Origin: an uncultured Pelagibacteraceae bacterium
GTDB taxonomy: Bacteria; Pseudomonadota; Alphaproteobacteria; Pelagibacterales; Pelagibacteraceae
NCBI GenBank assembly: GCA_902589305.1
Contig: CACISL010000003.1
Span: 32,001-75,753 of the forward strand
Length of the DNA stretch: 43,753 bases
Direction: 5' to 3'
The notes under the pieces were generated by a model, which did not search any database, was not told the origin of the DNA, and was given only the letters and a program-made list of their open reading frames with translations. A program made the translations under genes and the position numbers. Position 1 is the stretch's first letter. The number at the start of each line of letters is the position of its first letter. Positions 1-10,167 of the stretch are shown one piece after another.

Positions 1-435
1 TTTGGAATGAGAAAACATCCCATTTTAGGTTATAATAAAATGCATAGAGGTACTGACTTTGCAGCACCAAGTGGTACTCCGATCATGGCCTCTGGTTCTG
101 GAACTATCACTAGAGCAAGATGGTGTGGAGGTGGAGGTAACTGTGTTAAAATTAAACATAACTCAACTTACGAAACTATTTACGCTCATATGAAAACTTT
201 TGCAAAAGGAGTCAAGGAAGGCAGAAAAGTAAAACAAGGTCAAATAATTGGATACGTAGGTTCAACTGGTTTATCAACGGGTCCTCACTTACATTATGAG
301 GTAATTGTAAATGGTAAAAAAGTTAATTCGCAAAAATTAAAGCTTCCTTCTGGAAAAATCCTTAAAGGTGACGCTCGACAAGAATTTGAATTGGAGAGAA
401 TTAAAATAGATCTTAAGTTATCAGATTTAAGATAA
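1..435 (+). CDS. M23 family metallopeptidase, 3' part (5' end outside window)
   Basis: This is the C-terminal catalytic part of a zinc endopeptidase that probably cuts peptidoglycan cross-bridges in the periplasm. The reading frame is open from base 1 (Phe-Gly before the first Met), so the gene starts left of the window. The LytM/M23 core is clear: FGMRKHPILGYNKMHRGTDF carries the first zinc ligands (H and D of HRGTD), and GPHLHYEV near residue 93 supplies the second HxH motif. The chain ends about 30 residues after the core. It converges on the DUF4167 gene with a 4-base gap. The family call is firm; whether the enzyme is an active hydrolase of the NlpD/MepM kind cannot be told without the N-terminus. 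Confidence 0.9.
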   Translation, partial: FGMRKHPILGYNKMHRGTDFAAPSGTPIMASGSGTITRARWCGGGGNCVKIKHNSTYETIYAHMKTFAKGVKEGRKVKQGQIIGYVGSTGLSTGPHLHYEVIVNGKKVNSQKLKLPSGKILKGDARQEFELERIKIDLKLSDLR

Positions 436-439
436 AAAT

Positions 440-823
440 TTAATTTTGTTTTTGTATTAAATCTTTGTTGTTTATTTCTGTTGTGGATAGAGTTTCATCG
501 GAAACTTTTGTTTTATCTAATAGATTTTCTTTTTTATCGCTAAGTTCGTTCAATCTTCTAAGATAATGATCAGCATGCTGTAAATAATTTTGAGCTAACA
601 CTGGGTCTCCATTACTCTGAGCATCTTTTGCAAGTTGTTGAAATTTTTGCATAGTTTTTTCAACATTATGCATGTTATTCATTGAACCATTTCTATTAAA
701 ATTTATATTTCCGTTATTGGTAAAGTTATTAGAACCATTATTTGCAGTAATTGATCCATTTCTTCTTCTGAAGTTATTTTTTTGCTGCCTAGATCTAAAA
801 TTTCTTCTTCTATTATTATTCAT
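440..823 (-). CDS. DUF4167 domain-containing protein
   Basis: A 127-aa protein with a basic Arg/Asn-rich N-terminus (residues 1-50, including RRRNFRSRQQ), followed by the conserved helical segment FQQLAKDAQSNGDPVLAQNY and then LQHADHYLRRLNEL. This pattern matches the alphaproteobacterial DUF4167 family, and its place directly after prmC is the family's usual context. The basic disordered head suggests nucleic-acid binding, but that is inference. The gap to prmC is 9 bases, so it is probably co-transcribed with lysC-ispG-prfA-prmC. The middle is Asn-rich low complexity, as is often seen in the family. Confidence 0.85.
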   Translation of the reverse strand: MNNNRRRNFRSRQQKNNFRRRNGSITANNGSNNFTNNGNINFNRNGSMNNMHNVEKTMQKFQQLAKDAQSNGDPVLAQNYLQHADHYLRRLNELSDKKENLLDKTKVSDETLSTTEINNKDLIQKQN

Positions 824-832
824 ATTTTTTTA

Positions 833-1675
833 TTATTTTAAAAAAGTTGATATAACACTTCTTATATTATCTTTATAATCTTTTATTTTCGTTTTTATTC
901 TAAAATTATTATTATTTAATATTTTGGAAACTTTTTTATACTGCCCATTACCAATTTCTAAAGCGAGAGTTCCATTAATTTTTAAGATATCTTTCGCTTT
1001 GTAGATAACTTTTTTGATAACGTCAAGTCCATCAACACCCCCATTAAGAGCAATAAAAGGTTCATGTTTCTTAATATCGTCATCCAGTCTACTCATATCT
1101 CTCTCTGCAATGTAAGGGGGGTTAGAGACTATTAAATCAAATTTATTGTTAAATATATCATCAAAAGATCTATGAATAAACTTAACACTATGATTTATTT
1201 TATGAAGTTTAGAATTTTTTTTTGCAATTTTTAACGCTTTTTTTGAAATATCAACACCAATCCCTGAGGATTTTTTTAACTCACACAAAATGCTTATTAG
1301 GATACATCCTGAACCAGTTCCTATATCTAAAATAGATATATTTTTTCTTTTATAAATTTCAATTAACTTTTCTACCATCATTTCAGTTTCAGGCCTAGGT
1401 ATTAAAGTGCTACTATTAACGACAAATTTTTTACTCCAAAATTCTTTCTCGCTTAAAATGTATGCTATTGGTTCATTGCATGCTCTTCTATTGATTAATT
1501 TTTTAAATTTTATAATTTTTTCTGAGTCTATTTTTCGATTTAAATTAACTAGAATAGTCTCTCGAGACTTACCTAAAGCTGTAGAGAGTAAAATCTCGGA
1601 GTCTATGTGATAGGATAGAATGTTTTGTTTTTTAAGCTTTTCTGATCCAAAGTTTATAAGTTCAGCTGCGTTCAT
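833..1675 (-). CDS. prmC: Peptide chain release factor N5-glutamine methyltransferase
   Basis: PrmC (HemK) methylates the Gln of the GGQ motif in release factors using S-adenosylmethionine. The 280-aa protein has the N-terminal helical recognition domain, a SAM-binding motif (LDIGTGSGCILISIL) in the middle, and the diagnostic NPPY (SNPPYIAERD), which holds the substrate glutamine. Its ATG overlaps the prfA stop by one base (TAATG), so enzyme and substrate are made from one transcript. Length is normal for the family. Confidence 0.96.
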   Translation of the reverse strand: MNAAELINFGSEKLKKQNILSYHIDSEILLSTALGKSRETILVNLNRKIDSEKIIKFKKLINRRACNEPIAYILSEKEFWSKKFVVNSSTLIPRPETEMMVEKLIEIYKRKNISILDIGTGSGCILISILCELKKSSGIGVDISKKALKIAKKNSKLHKINHSVKFIHRSFDDIFNNKFDLIVSNPPYIAERDMSRLDDDIKKHEPFIALNGGVDGLDVIKKVIYKAKDILKINGTLALEIGNGQYKKVSKILNNNNFRIKTKIKDYKDNIRSVISTFLK

Positions 1676-2748
1676 TATTTTAAGTTTTGAAGCTTTAAGT
1701 TTTGCTCTTTTAATCGAAGTTCTTGATTCATTTCTTCATGAATTTCACCGCTTAAAAATTCATCAAGCTTATGTAAAGTGAGATTAATTCTATGATCAGT
1801 TACTCTCCCTTGCGGAAAGTTGTATGTCCTTATTCTTTCTGATCTATCGCCTGATCCTATTTGACTTCTCCTATTACTCGATCTTTCTTGATCTTTTTTT
1901 CTTTTTTCAGCTTCATAAACTCTTGACCTTAATATTTTAAGAGCTTTTGCTTTATTTTTATGTTGCGATTTCTCATCTTGCTGACTGACTACAACTCCAC
2001 TGGGTAAGTGAGTAATTCTAACAGCACTATCAGTTGTATTTACTGATTGACCGCCAGGTCCGCCTGCTCTAAAAACATCAATTCTTAAATCCGAGTCCTT
2101 TATTTGTATATCAACTTCCTCTGCTTCCGGCAGAACTGCTACTGTTGCGGCTGATGTATGAACTCTGCCTTGGGTTTCTGTTTCAGGAATTCTTTGAACT
2201 CTGTGAACGCCTGACTCAAATTTCAAGTAAGAATAAATATCATTCCCGTTTACAGAAAATATCACTTCTTTAAACCCCCCTGCCTCACTTTTTGAAATAC
2301 TAATTATTTCAAGTTGCCATTTTTTTTTTGAACATACTTTTTCATACATTCTAAATAAGTCGGCACAGAAAAGAGAAGCCTCTAAGCCTCCAGTTCCAGC
2401 TCGTATTTCAACTATGGCATTTTTGTCATCATCTTCATCTTTGGGGAGTAAAAAAACTTTTAATTTATTTTCATTTTTCTCCTTATTTTTTTCTAAATCA
2501 TTCAAATCCTTTTTTGCCATTTCAATTATTTCTAAATCATTATTTTTATCGGATAAAATTTGCTCTAAGTCTTTTTTAATTAAATCGAAATTTAAGTATT
2601 CTTTTGCAGTATCGATAATACCTGCTAAATTTGAGTACTCTTTTGATTTTTTTGCAAATAGTTTAGGATCTATATTTCCCGATGAAAGTTCTTTTTCTAA
2701 ATTATTATGATGGGAAATAATATTCTGTACTTTTTGCAAAGGTATCAT
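1675..2748 (-). CDS. prfA: Peptide chain release factor 1
   Basis: RF1 ends translation at UAA and UAG. The 357-aa protein carries the catalytic GGQ loop ([17 protein letters not shown]), which reaches the peptidyl-transferase centre, and the stop-codon reading PxT motif as PET in RIPETETQG, which marks RF1 rather than RF2. The region after GGQ is basic, as usual. The start ATG overlaps the ispG stop (ATGA) and the stop overlaps prmC, indicating translational coupling. Confidence 0.97.
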   Translation of the reverse strand: MIPLQKVQNIISHHNNLEKELSSGNIDPKLFAKKSKEYSNLAGIIDTAKEYLNFDLIKKDLEQILSDKNNDLEIIEMAKKDLNDLEKNKEKNENKLKVFLLPKDEDDDKNAIVEIRAGTGGLEASLFCADLFRMYEKVCSKKKWQLEIISISKSEAGGFKEVIFSVNGNDIYSYLKFESGVHRVQRIPETETQGRVHTSAATVAVLPEAEEVDIQIKDSDLRIDVFRAGGPGGQSVNTTDSAVRITHLPSGVVVSQQDEKSQHKNKAKALKILRSRVYEAEKRKKDQERSSNRRSQIGSGDRSERIRTYNFPQGRVTDHRINLTLHKLDEFLSGEIHEEMNQELRLKEQNLKLQNLK

Positions 2749-3839
2749 TTACCAGGCTCTTTTACTTTTTTTTCAACTAGATCCACGATTTTATCTATAA
2801 TTTCTGTGCTTGCGACTTTCGAGTGTGGCAAACCAGATAAATATAAGAGATTGTTGTCTTGACCCCCTCCAGTTAAACCTATTTCTGTTTGTGCAGCTTC
2901 CCCGGGTCCGTTAACTACGCAACCTATTATTGATAAATTAATTGGTTTTTTGATATGAGACAATTTTTTTTCTAGTTTTTTTACTGTTTCTATTACCGGA
3001 AAAGCTTGTCTAGCACATGAAGGACAAGAAATGATATTTACCCCTCTTGCCCTAATACCTAATGATTTCAAAATTTCATAACCTGCTTTAACTTCATCAA
3101 CTGGGTCTGAAGATAATGACACACGTATAGTATCACCTATTCCATCCATAAGAAGTTGTCCGATACCAATTGAAGATTTTATACTGCCGGTAAATAGCCC
3201 TCCAGCCTCTGTTACACCTAAATGAAGTGGGTAATCACACTCAGCTGATAATTTTTGATAAGCTTTTACGGTTAAAAAAATATCAGAAGATTTAACACTG
3301 ATTTTAAAATTAAAAAAATCATTATCTTCAAACAAATTAATATTATACTTTGCGCTTTCAACTAAAGCCTCAGGGCAAGGTTCCTTATACTTTTCTAATA
3401 ATAATCTATCTAAAGATCCTGCGTTAACCCCAATCCTAATCGAACAGTTATTATCTTTTGCAGCCTTTACAACTTCTAAAATTCTCTCTTTAGAGCCGAT
3501 ATTGCCTGGATTAATTCTTAAACAACTAGCACCCATCTGCGCTGCTTCAATAGCTCTTTTATAATGAAAATGTATATCAGCTACTATTGGAACATTTACT
3601 TCCTTTATAATCTCTTTTAAAGCCTTTGTTGAATTTTCATCAGGACAAGAAACTCTAACTATGTCAGCTCCAGCCTCTTCTAAAGATAGAATTTGATTTA
3701 TTGTGCTTTTAACATCTGTTGTAAGAGTATTTGTCATAGACTGAACGCTAATTTTAGAATTTCCACCAACAAGGACCTTTCCTACTTTGATTACTCTTGT
3801 TTTTTTTCTTTTAATTATTCTATGAGGTCTTATTTCCAT
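2745..3839 (-). CDS. ispG: (E)-4-hydroxy-3-methylbut-2-enyl-diphosphate synthase
   Basis: IspG (GcpE) is the [4Fe-4S] enzyme that reduces MEcPP to HMBPP in the non-mevalonate isoprenoid pathway. The 364-aa protein has the N-terminal TIM-barrel signature [15 protein letters not shown] and the C-terminal cluster ligands in [11 protein letters not shown] and in [11 protein letters not shown], giving the expected three cysteines. It is the short two-domain bacterial form. It sits 1 base after lysC and overlaps prfA by 4 bases. From memory, hisS is often found between ispG and prfA in other alphaproteobacteria; it is not here. Confidence 0.96.
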   Translation of the reverse strand: MEIRPHRIIKRKKTRVIKVGKVLVGGNSKISVQSMTNTLTTDVKSTINQILSLEEAGADIVRVSCPDENSTKALKEIIKEVNVPIVADIHFHYKRAIEAAQMGASCLRINPGNIGSKERILEVVKAAKDNNCSIRIGVNAGSLDRLLLEKYKEPCPEALVESAKYNINLFEDNDFFNFKISVKSSDIFLTVKAYQKLSAECDYPLHLGVTEAGGLFTGSIKSSIGIGQLLMDGIGDTIRVSLSSDPVDEVKAGYEILKSLGIRARGVNIISCPSCARQAFPVIETVKKLEKKLSHIKKPINLSIIGCVVNGPGEAAQTEIGLTGGGQDNNLLYLSGLPHSKVASTEIIDKIVDLVEKKVKEPGK

Positions 3840-3840
3840 C

Positions 3841-5049
3841 TTAATCTAATTCAAAAATAGTATGTAATTTTTTAACGGCATTCAAAGTATTTTCTTGTTC
3901 TATAATCACTGATAATTTAATCTCTGATGTAGATATCGCTAAAATATTAATTTTTTCATCAGCTAAACCTTTGAACATCTTAAATGTTACTCCTGGAGTT
4001 GAAACCATGCCAGCTCCTACTATTGAAACTTTTGCGACTTTATCATTATAGGCAATATCTTGATATTTAATTTTTTTATTATTTTTTAAAATTTCTTTGG
4101 TATTAGATAAATCCTCTCTTTTGATAGTAAAAGTAATATCAGTTGTTTTTTGATCCGAAGAAATATTTTGAATTACCATATCAACATTAATTTGAGCTTT
4201 ATTAAGTGGATCAAAAATATTTGCTGCTACCCCTGGTTTATCTTCTACTCCGATTAAAGTTATTTTTGCGTCATCTTTTGAGTAAGCTACACCAGTAACA
4301 CTTTTATTATAATCTATGCTTTGTTGATCAAAAATTTTTGTCCCCTTTCTATCTGTAAAAGTAGATCTTACTTCCAAAGGAATGTTATAAATCATTGCGG
4401 TCTGAACAGCCGAAGGCTGCATTACTTTTGCTCCTAAAGAGGATAGTTCAAGCATTTCATCGTAGGATATTTTTTCTATTTTTTTTGCTACAGGTATTTT
4501 GTTTGGATCAGTAGAGAAAACTCCATCAACATCTGTATAAATTTCACAACTATCAGCGTTGAATAATTTTGCAATAGCAACAGCAGTTGCATCTGATCCA
4601 CCTCTTCCGATGGTAGTAACATCTCCTTTTTTTGAAATACCTTGAAAACCTGGAATTACAGCAATTCCCTCATCAAGATATTTGCTAATTTGAGAAACAT
4701 TCATATTTATTATTCTAGAATTGGAATGTTCTCCCTCTGTCAAAATTGGTATTTGCCAGTTTAGCCAGGTTTTAGCTTTTAATTTTAATTTAATTAAAGC
4801 ACCAGCTAGTAAAGCACATGTAACTTGTTCACCAGTAGACAATAGAACATCAAGTTCTCTTTTGTCAAAGTCTTGTGCAATATCTTTTGAATATTTAATT
4901 AACTCATTTGTTCGCCCGGCCATTGCTGAGACAATAGCAATAATTTGATTGCCTGCGTCATATTCTTTTTTTATAATATTTGCAACATGCTGGATTCTTT
5001 CAATAGTACCAACCGATGTTCCGCCAAACTTTAATATTTTTTTTACCAT
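3841..5049 (-). CDS. lysC: Aspartate kinase
   Basis: Aspartokinase phosphorylates aspartate, the first step toward lysine, threonine and methionine. The 402-aa protein begins with the kinase motif [11 protein letters not shown], has [13 protein letters not shown] and [13 protein letters not shown] in the kinase core, and ends in two ACT-type regulatory domains (around [12 protein letters not shown] and [11 protein letters not shown]). This is the single-function, allosterically controlled form, and feedback inhibition by lysine or threonine is likely. It starts a five-gene minus-strand run and is divergent from ubiG, a pairing common in Alphaproteobacteria. Lysine genes dapD and dapE lie elsewhere in this window. 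Confidence 0.96.
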   Translation of the reverse strand: MVKKILKFGGTSVGTIERIQHVANIIKKEYDAGNQIIAIVSAMAGRTNELIKYSKDIAQDFDKRELDVLLSTGEQVTCALLAGALIKLKLKAKTWLNWQIPILTEGEHSNSRIINMNVSQISKYLDEGIAVIPGFQGISKKGDVTTIGRGGSDATAVAIAKLFNADSCEIYTDVDGVFSTDPNKIPVAKKIEKISYDEMLELSSLGAKVMQPSAVQTAMIYNIPLEVRSTFTDRKGTKIFDQQSIDYNKSVTGVAYSKDDAKITLIGVEDKPGVAANIFDPLNKAQINVDMVIQNISSDQKTTDITFTIKREDLSNTKEILKNNKKIKYQDIAYNDKVAKVSIVGAGMVSTPGVTFKMFKGLADEKINILAISTSEIKLSVIIEQENTLNAVKKLHTIFELD

Positions 5050-5111
5050 TTTAGAATGTAATTTAATTAAAATTGATATTAATGTATTTTAAATAAAAAT
5101 TTATAAATAAA

Positions 5112-5840
5112 ATGACTAGTACTATAAATAGAGATGAAATTCAAAAGTTTTCAAAACTAGCAGATGAATGGTGGGATGTAAAAGGTAAATTTAAACCTTT
5201 ACATTTGTTTAATCCTGTAAGAATTGAATATATCACTGAAAAAATTAAACAACATTTTAATATAAATAAAAATAAGGAGACATTCTTAAATGATTTAAAA
5301 ATTCTAGATATTGGTTGTGGGGGCGGGTTAATAAGTGAACCAATGGCGCGTTTAGGTGGAATAGTAACTGGAATAGATGCATCAAAAAAAAATATAGAAG
5401 TGGCCAAAATACACTCTAAAAAAAATAATCTAAAAATTTCCTACTTAAATAAATCACCTGAGCAACTCATTACTAAAGAAAAATTTGATATAATATTAAA
5501 CCTGGAAATAGTTGAGCATGTTGAAAATGTGGATCTTTATCTTGAGTCTTGTAAAAATTTAATAAAACAAAATGGAATAATGTTTACAGCTACTTTAAAT
5601 AGGACGCTAATTTCTTACATTAAGGCTATCCTGGGAGCTGAGTATATTCTAAGGTGGTTACCAATAGGGACACATGATTGGAATAAGTTTATTAAACCTG
5701 AGGAGCTAGAGAATAAACTGACTTATAAAAATTTTAGAACTTTGGATATAAGTGGTCTTAATTTTAAACCAATAGCAAATAAGTGGAAAAGATCAAATGA
5801 CTTATCTGTAAATTATATAATTTGTAGTATAAAAAACTAG
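5112..5840 (+). CDS. ubiG: Bifunctional 2-polyprenyl-6-hydroxyphenol methylase / 3-demethylubiquinol 3-O-methyltransferase
   Basis: UbiG carries out both O-methylations in ubiquinone synthesis at the inner membrane. The 242-aa protein has the N-terminal family signature FSKLADEWWDVKGKFKPLH and a class I SAM motif LDIGCGGGLISEPMARLG, followed by the conserved LEIVEHVENV. Length is normal. It stands alone between divergent lysC (62-base gap) and the convergent DUF1178 gene, whose 3' end it overlaps by 4 bases. Confidence 0.95.
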   Translation: MTSTINRDEIQKFSKLADEWWDVKGKFKPLHLFNPVRIEYITEKIKQHFNINKNKETFLNDLKILDIGCGGGLISEPMARLGGIVTGIDASKKNIEVAKIHSKKNNLKISYLNKSPEQLITKEKFDIILNLEIVEHVENVDLYLESCKNLIKQNGIMFTATLNRTLISYIKAILGAEYILRWLPIGTHDWNKFIKPEELENKLTYKNFRTLDISGLNFKPIANKWKRSNDLSVNYIICSIKN

Positions 5841-6256
5841 TTGTCTTTATTTATCCAAGGTATGCTAATTAATTCTATACCTTCAGCAGCGAGTTGCTCT
5901 CTTTCACTTTCAGTTGTCGTGCCATAAATTTTTTTATTATTTTTTTTATCATAATAAATTTCTCTAACTTTTTTACTAAAATTTTTTCCAACGTACTCAA
6001 AATTATTTTCTATAAATTTTCTTATTTCAATAAGTTCTTTTTTCTCTTTTTTTAGATTTTGTTTAAATTTTTGAATATCAACTCTGTTTTCATTTACAGA
6101 TATCATAGGAGCCATTATTGATTTGCTTATTTTTTTTGAATTACAATATATACACTCCAAAAGCTTTTTTTTATTTAATTTGTCAAATTCTCTTGAGTCA
6201 GAAAACCAACTTTCGAATTCATGCTCATTATCGCATTTTAGATTGTATTTTATCAT
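5837..6256 (-). CDS. DUF1178 family zinc-ribbon protein
   Basis: A 139-aa protein that starts MIKYNLKCDNEHEFESWF and has a CxxC pair at residues 35-38 (CIYC), which with C8 and H12 suggests a small zinc ribbon. The conserved MAPMIS segment follows, and the C-terminus contains REIYYDKKNNKKIYGTTTE, typical of DUF1178 (YrhK-like alphaproteobacterial proteins of unknown function). The argJ stop codon and this start are 3 bases apart, so it is probably in one transcript with argJ. The function is unknown. Confidence 0.85.
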   Translation of the reverse strand: MIKYNLKCDNEHEFESWFSDSREFDKLNKKKLLECIYCNSKKISKSIMAPMISVNENRVDIQKFKQNLKKEKKELIEIRKFIENNFEYVGKNFSKKVREIYYDKKNNKKIYGTTTESEREQLAAEGIELISIPWINKDN

Positions 6257-6259
6257 TAT

Positions 6260-7564
6260 TTAGTTTCTATAATCCGCATTAATGTCTATATAATCATGAG
6301 TAAAATCACATGTAAAACATTTAAAAGCATCATTTCCTAGTTTTAAGTTTATCTCAATTTCAATAGAATCCCACTGCATATACTCTTTTAATTTCTTTTC
6401 ATCATAATTATCAGAAATCTTTCCATTCTCAGCAACTATTAAGTTTCCAATTTTTATTTTTAACTTTTTTGAGTCAATTATTTCACCTGATTTACCTATA
6501 CCCATAACTATTCTCCCCCAATTTGGGTCTTCACCTGCTACTGCTGTTTTTACTAAAGGTGAGTTAGCAATTGAAAAAGCAATATTCTTTGCGCTTCCTA
6601 AAGATTTAGCATTTATAACATTAATAGTAATAAATTTTTTTGCTCCTTCTCCATCTACAACTATTTGTTTTGCAAGATTTAAACATAATTTTTTTAATGC
6701 AAGCTCAAATTTTTGAATTACTTTATCGTTCAAGGATAAATTTTGTCCAATTTTCAATGTCCTTGTAGAAAAAATTGAAACCATATCATTAGTGGATTGA
6801 TCGCTATCTACGCTAATAGCGTTAAATGAATTTGCTACCGCTCTCTTCAAAAGAGTTTTCAGTAAGTTGGAGTTAATATCTGCGTTGGTAAAAATAAATG
6901 ATAGCATAGTAGCTAAATTAGGAGCTATCATTCCTGAGCCTTTTGCAATTCCTGATATTTTAATTAATTCGTCTCCAACAATTATCTCTTCGTAGGCTAC
7001 TTTAGGTTTAGTATCAGTTGTCATTATTGCAGATGCAATTTTTAACCAATACATTTTGTTGTGGTCAGATCTTAATCTTTCAACTAAATCATTTAATCTA
7101 TTTTTTATTTGTTCTACGGGGAACTCCTCACCGATAACACCAGTAGACGCAAAAATTAGGTCTTTAATTTTCACAGTTTCAGAAGTTCCTGATTTTGATT
7201 TAGACTCTTTTATAGTTAAAATTCTAGATAAGTTTTTTGCTAAGATATCAATACTTTCTTTACCTTGTTTTCCTGTAAAAGTATTCGCATTTTTAGTATT
7301 AACTAAAAGCCCTTTAATTATTTTTTTATGAGAGTTGTTGTTCCAAGATATATATTCAGAAGTAATACTATTGCTTGTAGTTAATGTTGAGTAATTAGCA
7401 CCTTTGCTAAAATAAAAAAGAGCTAAATCATCTCTTCCGTCTCCATATAGATCAGCTGATATAGATGACATCTCAACTCCATCAATCTTTTTTAATGATT
7501 GAAACTCCCCCATTTTAGATAATTTAGATTTATCTTTGAGGAAGTTTTTGATGTTTATTGTCAT
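6260..7564 (-). CDS. argJ: Bifunctional glutamate N-acetyltransferase / amino-acid acetyltransferase
   Basis: ArgJ transfers the acetyl group from N-acetylornithine to glutamate in the cyclic arginine pathway. The 434-aa proenzyme shows the self-cleavage region GSGMIAPNLATMLSFIF, where the chain is cut between A218 and T219 and the new N-terminal Thr is the nucleophile. Other family motifs are NANTFTGKQG, ASTGVIGE, SVDSDQSTNDM and AGEDPNWGRIVMGIGKSG. The gene is divergent from secA with only about 43 bases between the two start codons. argB, the next enzyme, lies at 21.9 kb in this window. Confidence 0.95.
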   Translation of the reverse strand: MTINIKNFLKDKSKLSKMGEFQSLKKIDGVEMSSISADLYGDGRDDLALFYFSKGANYSTLTTSNSITSEYISWNNNSHKKIIKGLLVNTKNANTFTGKQGKESIDILAKNLSRILTIKESKSKSGTSETVKIKDLIFASTGVIGEEFPVEQIKNRLNDLVERLRSDHNKMYWLKIASAIMTTDTKPKVAYEEIIVGDELIKISGIAKGSGMIAPNLATMLSFIFTNADINSNLLKTLLKRAVANSFNAISVDSDQSTNDMVSIFSTRTLKIGQNLSLNDKVIQKFELALKKLCLNLAKQIVVDGEGAKKFITINVINAKSLGSAKNIAFSIANSPLVKTAVAGEDPNWGRIVMGIGKSGEIIDSKKLKIKIGNLIVAENGKISDNYDEKKLKEYMQWDSIEIEINLKLGNDAFKCFTCDFTHDYIDINADYRN

Positions 7565-7607
7565 AATAATGTTTAATTTAAATTATAAATACATATATAG
7601 AAGTATA

Positions 7608-10166
7608 ATGAATTTATTTACAAGAACTTTTAGTAAGATATTTAAAAGCTCTAATCAACAAGAATTAGACAAAATTCAAAATATAATTACGTCAATAAAC
7701 AATAAAGAGGAAGAAATTAAATCCTTAACTGAAAGTGATTTTAAGGAAAAAACGTTCAACTTTAAAAAAAATGTTCAAAATGGTTCTGCCAAATTAGATG
7801 AGATAATTCCAGAGGGTTTTGCTTTAGTGCGTGAAGCTGCAAATAGAACATTGGGTGAAAGGCACTATGATGTTCAACTAGCTGGGGGGTTAATATTACA
7901 TAATGGAAAAATAGCAGAAATGAAAACTGGAGAAGGCAAAACTTTAGTTTCAACATTACCAGCATATTTAAACTCTTTGTCGGGTAAGGGTGTGCACATT
8001 GTGACTGTGAATGATTATTTAGCAAAAAGAGATTCTGAGTGGATGGGAAAAGTTTTCAATTACTTAGGTGTTTCTTCAGGATGTATTACAAATAACTTGG
8101 ATGATATTGAAAGAAAAAAAAATTATTCATTTGATATTACATATGCAACAAATAATGAACTAGGGTTTGATTATTTGAGAGACAATATGAAATATGAAAT
8201 TAATGAAATGGTACAAAGAGACCATAATTTTTGTATTGTAGATGAAGTGGACAGTATACTAATCGATGAGTCTAGAACTCCTTTGATAATTTCAGGAAAA
8301 CTGGAAGATAAAACAAGTTTATACGCAACATCAAATGATTTTATTAAACATCTTCAAAGAAATGATTTTGAGTTAGATGAAAAAAACAAGAATGTGATTT
8401 TAACCGACTCGGGTGTAGATAAAATTGAAAAACTTGCTTTACAAAGAAATCTTTTAAAAAATAAAAATTTTTATGATCCAGCTAATTTAGATCTTGTGCA
8501 TCATACAAATCAGGCATTAAAGGCTAATTTAATATTCAAAAAAGATACTGATTACATTGTTGATGAGGGTAAAGTTCAAATAATAGATGAATTTACAGGT
8601 AGGGTAATGAAAGGAAGAAGATTTTCTGACGGTTTGCATCAGGCAATAGAGGCTAAAGAAAATGTAACAATAGAGGAAGAAAATCAAACTCTTGCATCCA
8701 TCACTTATCAAAATTATTTTCGTCTATATAAGAAATTGGCAGGTATGACAGGAACTGCAATGACTGAGTCCGAGGAGTTTTATGATATTTATAGATTAAA
8801 TGTAGTATCAGTTCCTACAAACAAAAAAATGTTAAGAAAAGATTTTAATGATCAAATTTTTAGAACTGAAAAAGAAAAGTATAATGCTATTACAAAAAAA
8901 ATTATAGAATGTAACAAAATAGGTCAACCAGTATTAGTTGGGACTACAAGCATAGAAAAATCTGAAAAAATTTCAGAATTTCTTAACGAAAGAAAAGTCA
9001 AACATAACGTGTTGAATGCTAAGCAACATGAACAAGAGGCTAAAATAATTGCTGAAGCTGGAAAAACTGGTGCTGTAACAATAGCAACTAATATGGCTGG
9101 CAGAGGGACTGATATTAAACTAGGAGGAAATAAAGATTACATTGAAAATGGAAAATCATCTAATATTGAAGATTTTAAAGAAAATGAATTAAAAGTAAAA
9201 GATTTGGGCGGTCTTTTTATAATTGGCACAGAAAGACACGAAAGTAGGCGAATTGATAATCAATTAAGAGGAAGATCAGGAAGACAAGGAGATCCAGGTT
9301 CAACAATATTTTTTATAAGTTTACAGGACGAACTAATGAGAATTTTTGGAGGTGACTCCATTGATGGCATGCTAAAAAAACTAGGATTAAAAGAAAACGA
9401 GTCGATAGATCATCCTTGGATAAACAAAGCGATGGAAAGAGCCCAAAAAAAAGTAGAAAGTAGAAACTTTGATATAAGAAAAACCTTAATTAAATTTGAT
9501 GATGTGATGAATGATCAGAGACAGGTTATATTTTCTCAAAGACTTAAAATTTTAAAAGAAAATGATGTGAAGGAAATTTTAAATGATTTTTATAGAGAAA
9601 TTATAAAAAAATTGGAAATTACTATCATTAATTATAAAAAATCAAATGATGAAAAATATTTAATGGAAATAAAAAATATTACTGGAAGTTCAATAAGTGA
9701 TATTGAATTAAAGAATTTAACTTCTGATGAAAAAGTAAATTTTACCCAATTTATGGAAAAACTATTTTTTGATAAAATGAAAAATAGAATTGATATTTTA
9801 GGCGAAGAACAAAATAAAGTTTTAGAAAAGAAAATTTTTCTTCAAATTATAGATTTTTCTTGGAGATCGCATCTTCAATACCTTGAACAGCTTAGACAAG
9901 TGATTGGATTAAGACAATACGGCCAAAAAGATCCATTATCTGAGTTTAAAAAAGAGGCTTTTGTTCTATTTGAAGGCTTATTAGAAAAAATTAAAACTGA
10001 TTTGGTAAGACTTTTATTAAATTTAAACATTGTTGTCTCGCCGAACCAAGAAAAAAAAGCCTTAAAAGAAGTAGATCAAAACAAAAATTTTCAAAAAGTT
10101 GGAAGAAATGAAAAATGCCCCTGCGGTTCAGGAAAAAAATTTAAACATTGTCACGGAAATTTATAG
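7608..10166 (+). CDS. secA: Preprotein translocase ATPase subunit SecA
   Basis: SecA drives secretory proteins through SecYEG with ATP. I place the start at 7608 (MNLFTRTFSKIF), giving 852 aa; an in-frame ATG at 7536 would lie inside divergent argJ and add a non-family hydrophobic head. Walker A is MKTGEGKT (105-112), the DEAD-like box is DEVD (212-215), and the second helicase half shows VGTTSIEKSE, ATNMAGRGTDIKLGG and QLRGRSGRQGDPG. The C-terminus keeps the zinc-binding SEC-C tail (CPCGSGKKFKHCHG) used for SecB and lipid contacts. It is 1 base from the convergent photolyase gene. Confidence 0.97.
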   Translation: MNLFTRTFSKIFKSSNQQELDKIQNIITSINNKEEEIKSLTESDFKEKTFNFKKNVQNGSAKLDEIIPEGFALVREAANRTLGERHYDVQLAGGLILHNGKIAEMKTGEGKTLVSTLPAYLNSLSGKGVHIVTVNDYLAKRDSEWMGKVFNYLGVSSGCITNNLDDIERKKNYSFDITYATNNELGFDYLRDNMKYEINEMVQRDHNFCIVDEVDSILIDESRTPLIISGKLEDKTSLYATSNDFIKHLQRNDFELDEKNKNVILTDSGVDKIEKLALQRNLLKNKNFYDPANLDLVHHTNQALKANLIFKKDTDYIVDEGKVQIIDEFTGRVMKGRRFSDGLHQAIEAKENVTIEEENQTLASITYQNYFRLYKKLAGMTGTAMTESEEFYDIYRLNVVSVPTNKKMLRKDFNDQIFRTEKEKYNAITKKIIECNKIGQPVLVGTTSIEKSEKISEFLNERKVKHNVLNAKQHEQEAKIIAEAGKTGAVTIATNMAGRGTDIKLGGNKDYIENGKSSNIEDFKENELKVKDLGGLFIIGTERHESRRIDNQLRGRSGRQGDPGSTIFFISLQDELMRIFGGDSIDGMLKKLGLKENESIDHPWINKAMERAQKKVESRNFDIRKTLIKFDDVMNDQRQVIFSQRLKILKENDVKEILNDFYREIIKKLEITIINYKKSNDEKYLMEIKNITGSSISDIELKNLTSDEKVNFTQFMEKLFFDKMKNRIDILGEEQNKVLEKKIFLQIIDFSWRSHLQYLEQLRQVIGLRQYGQKDPLSEFKKEAFVLFEGLLEKIKTDLVRLLLNLNIVVSPNQEKKALKEVDQNKNFQKVGRNEKCPCGSGKKFKHCHGNL

Positions 10167-10167
10167 T

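Noticed and set aside
672-878. 68-codon plus-strand Leu/Phe-rich frame
   Set aside because: It is the complement of the Asn/Arg-rich DUF4167 and prmC coding sequence; such frames arise often opposite Lys/Asn-rich genes.
7536-7607. N-terminal extension of SecA from the ATG at 7536
   Set aside because: The added 24 residues are hydrophobic, lie inside divergent argJ, and do not match the SecA N-terminus, which begins properly at 7608.
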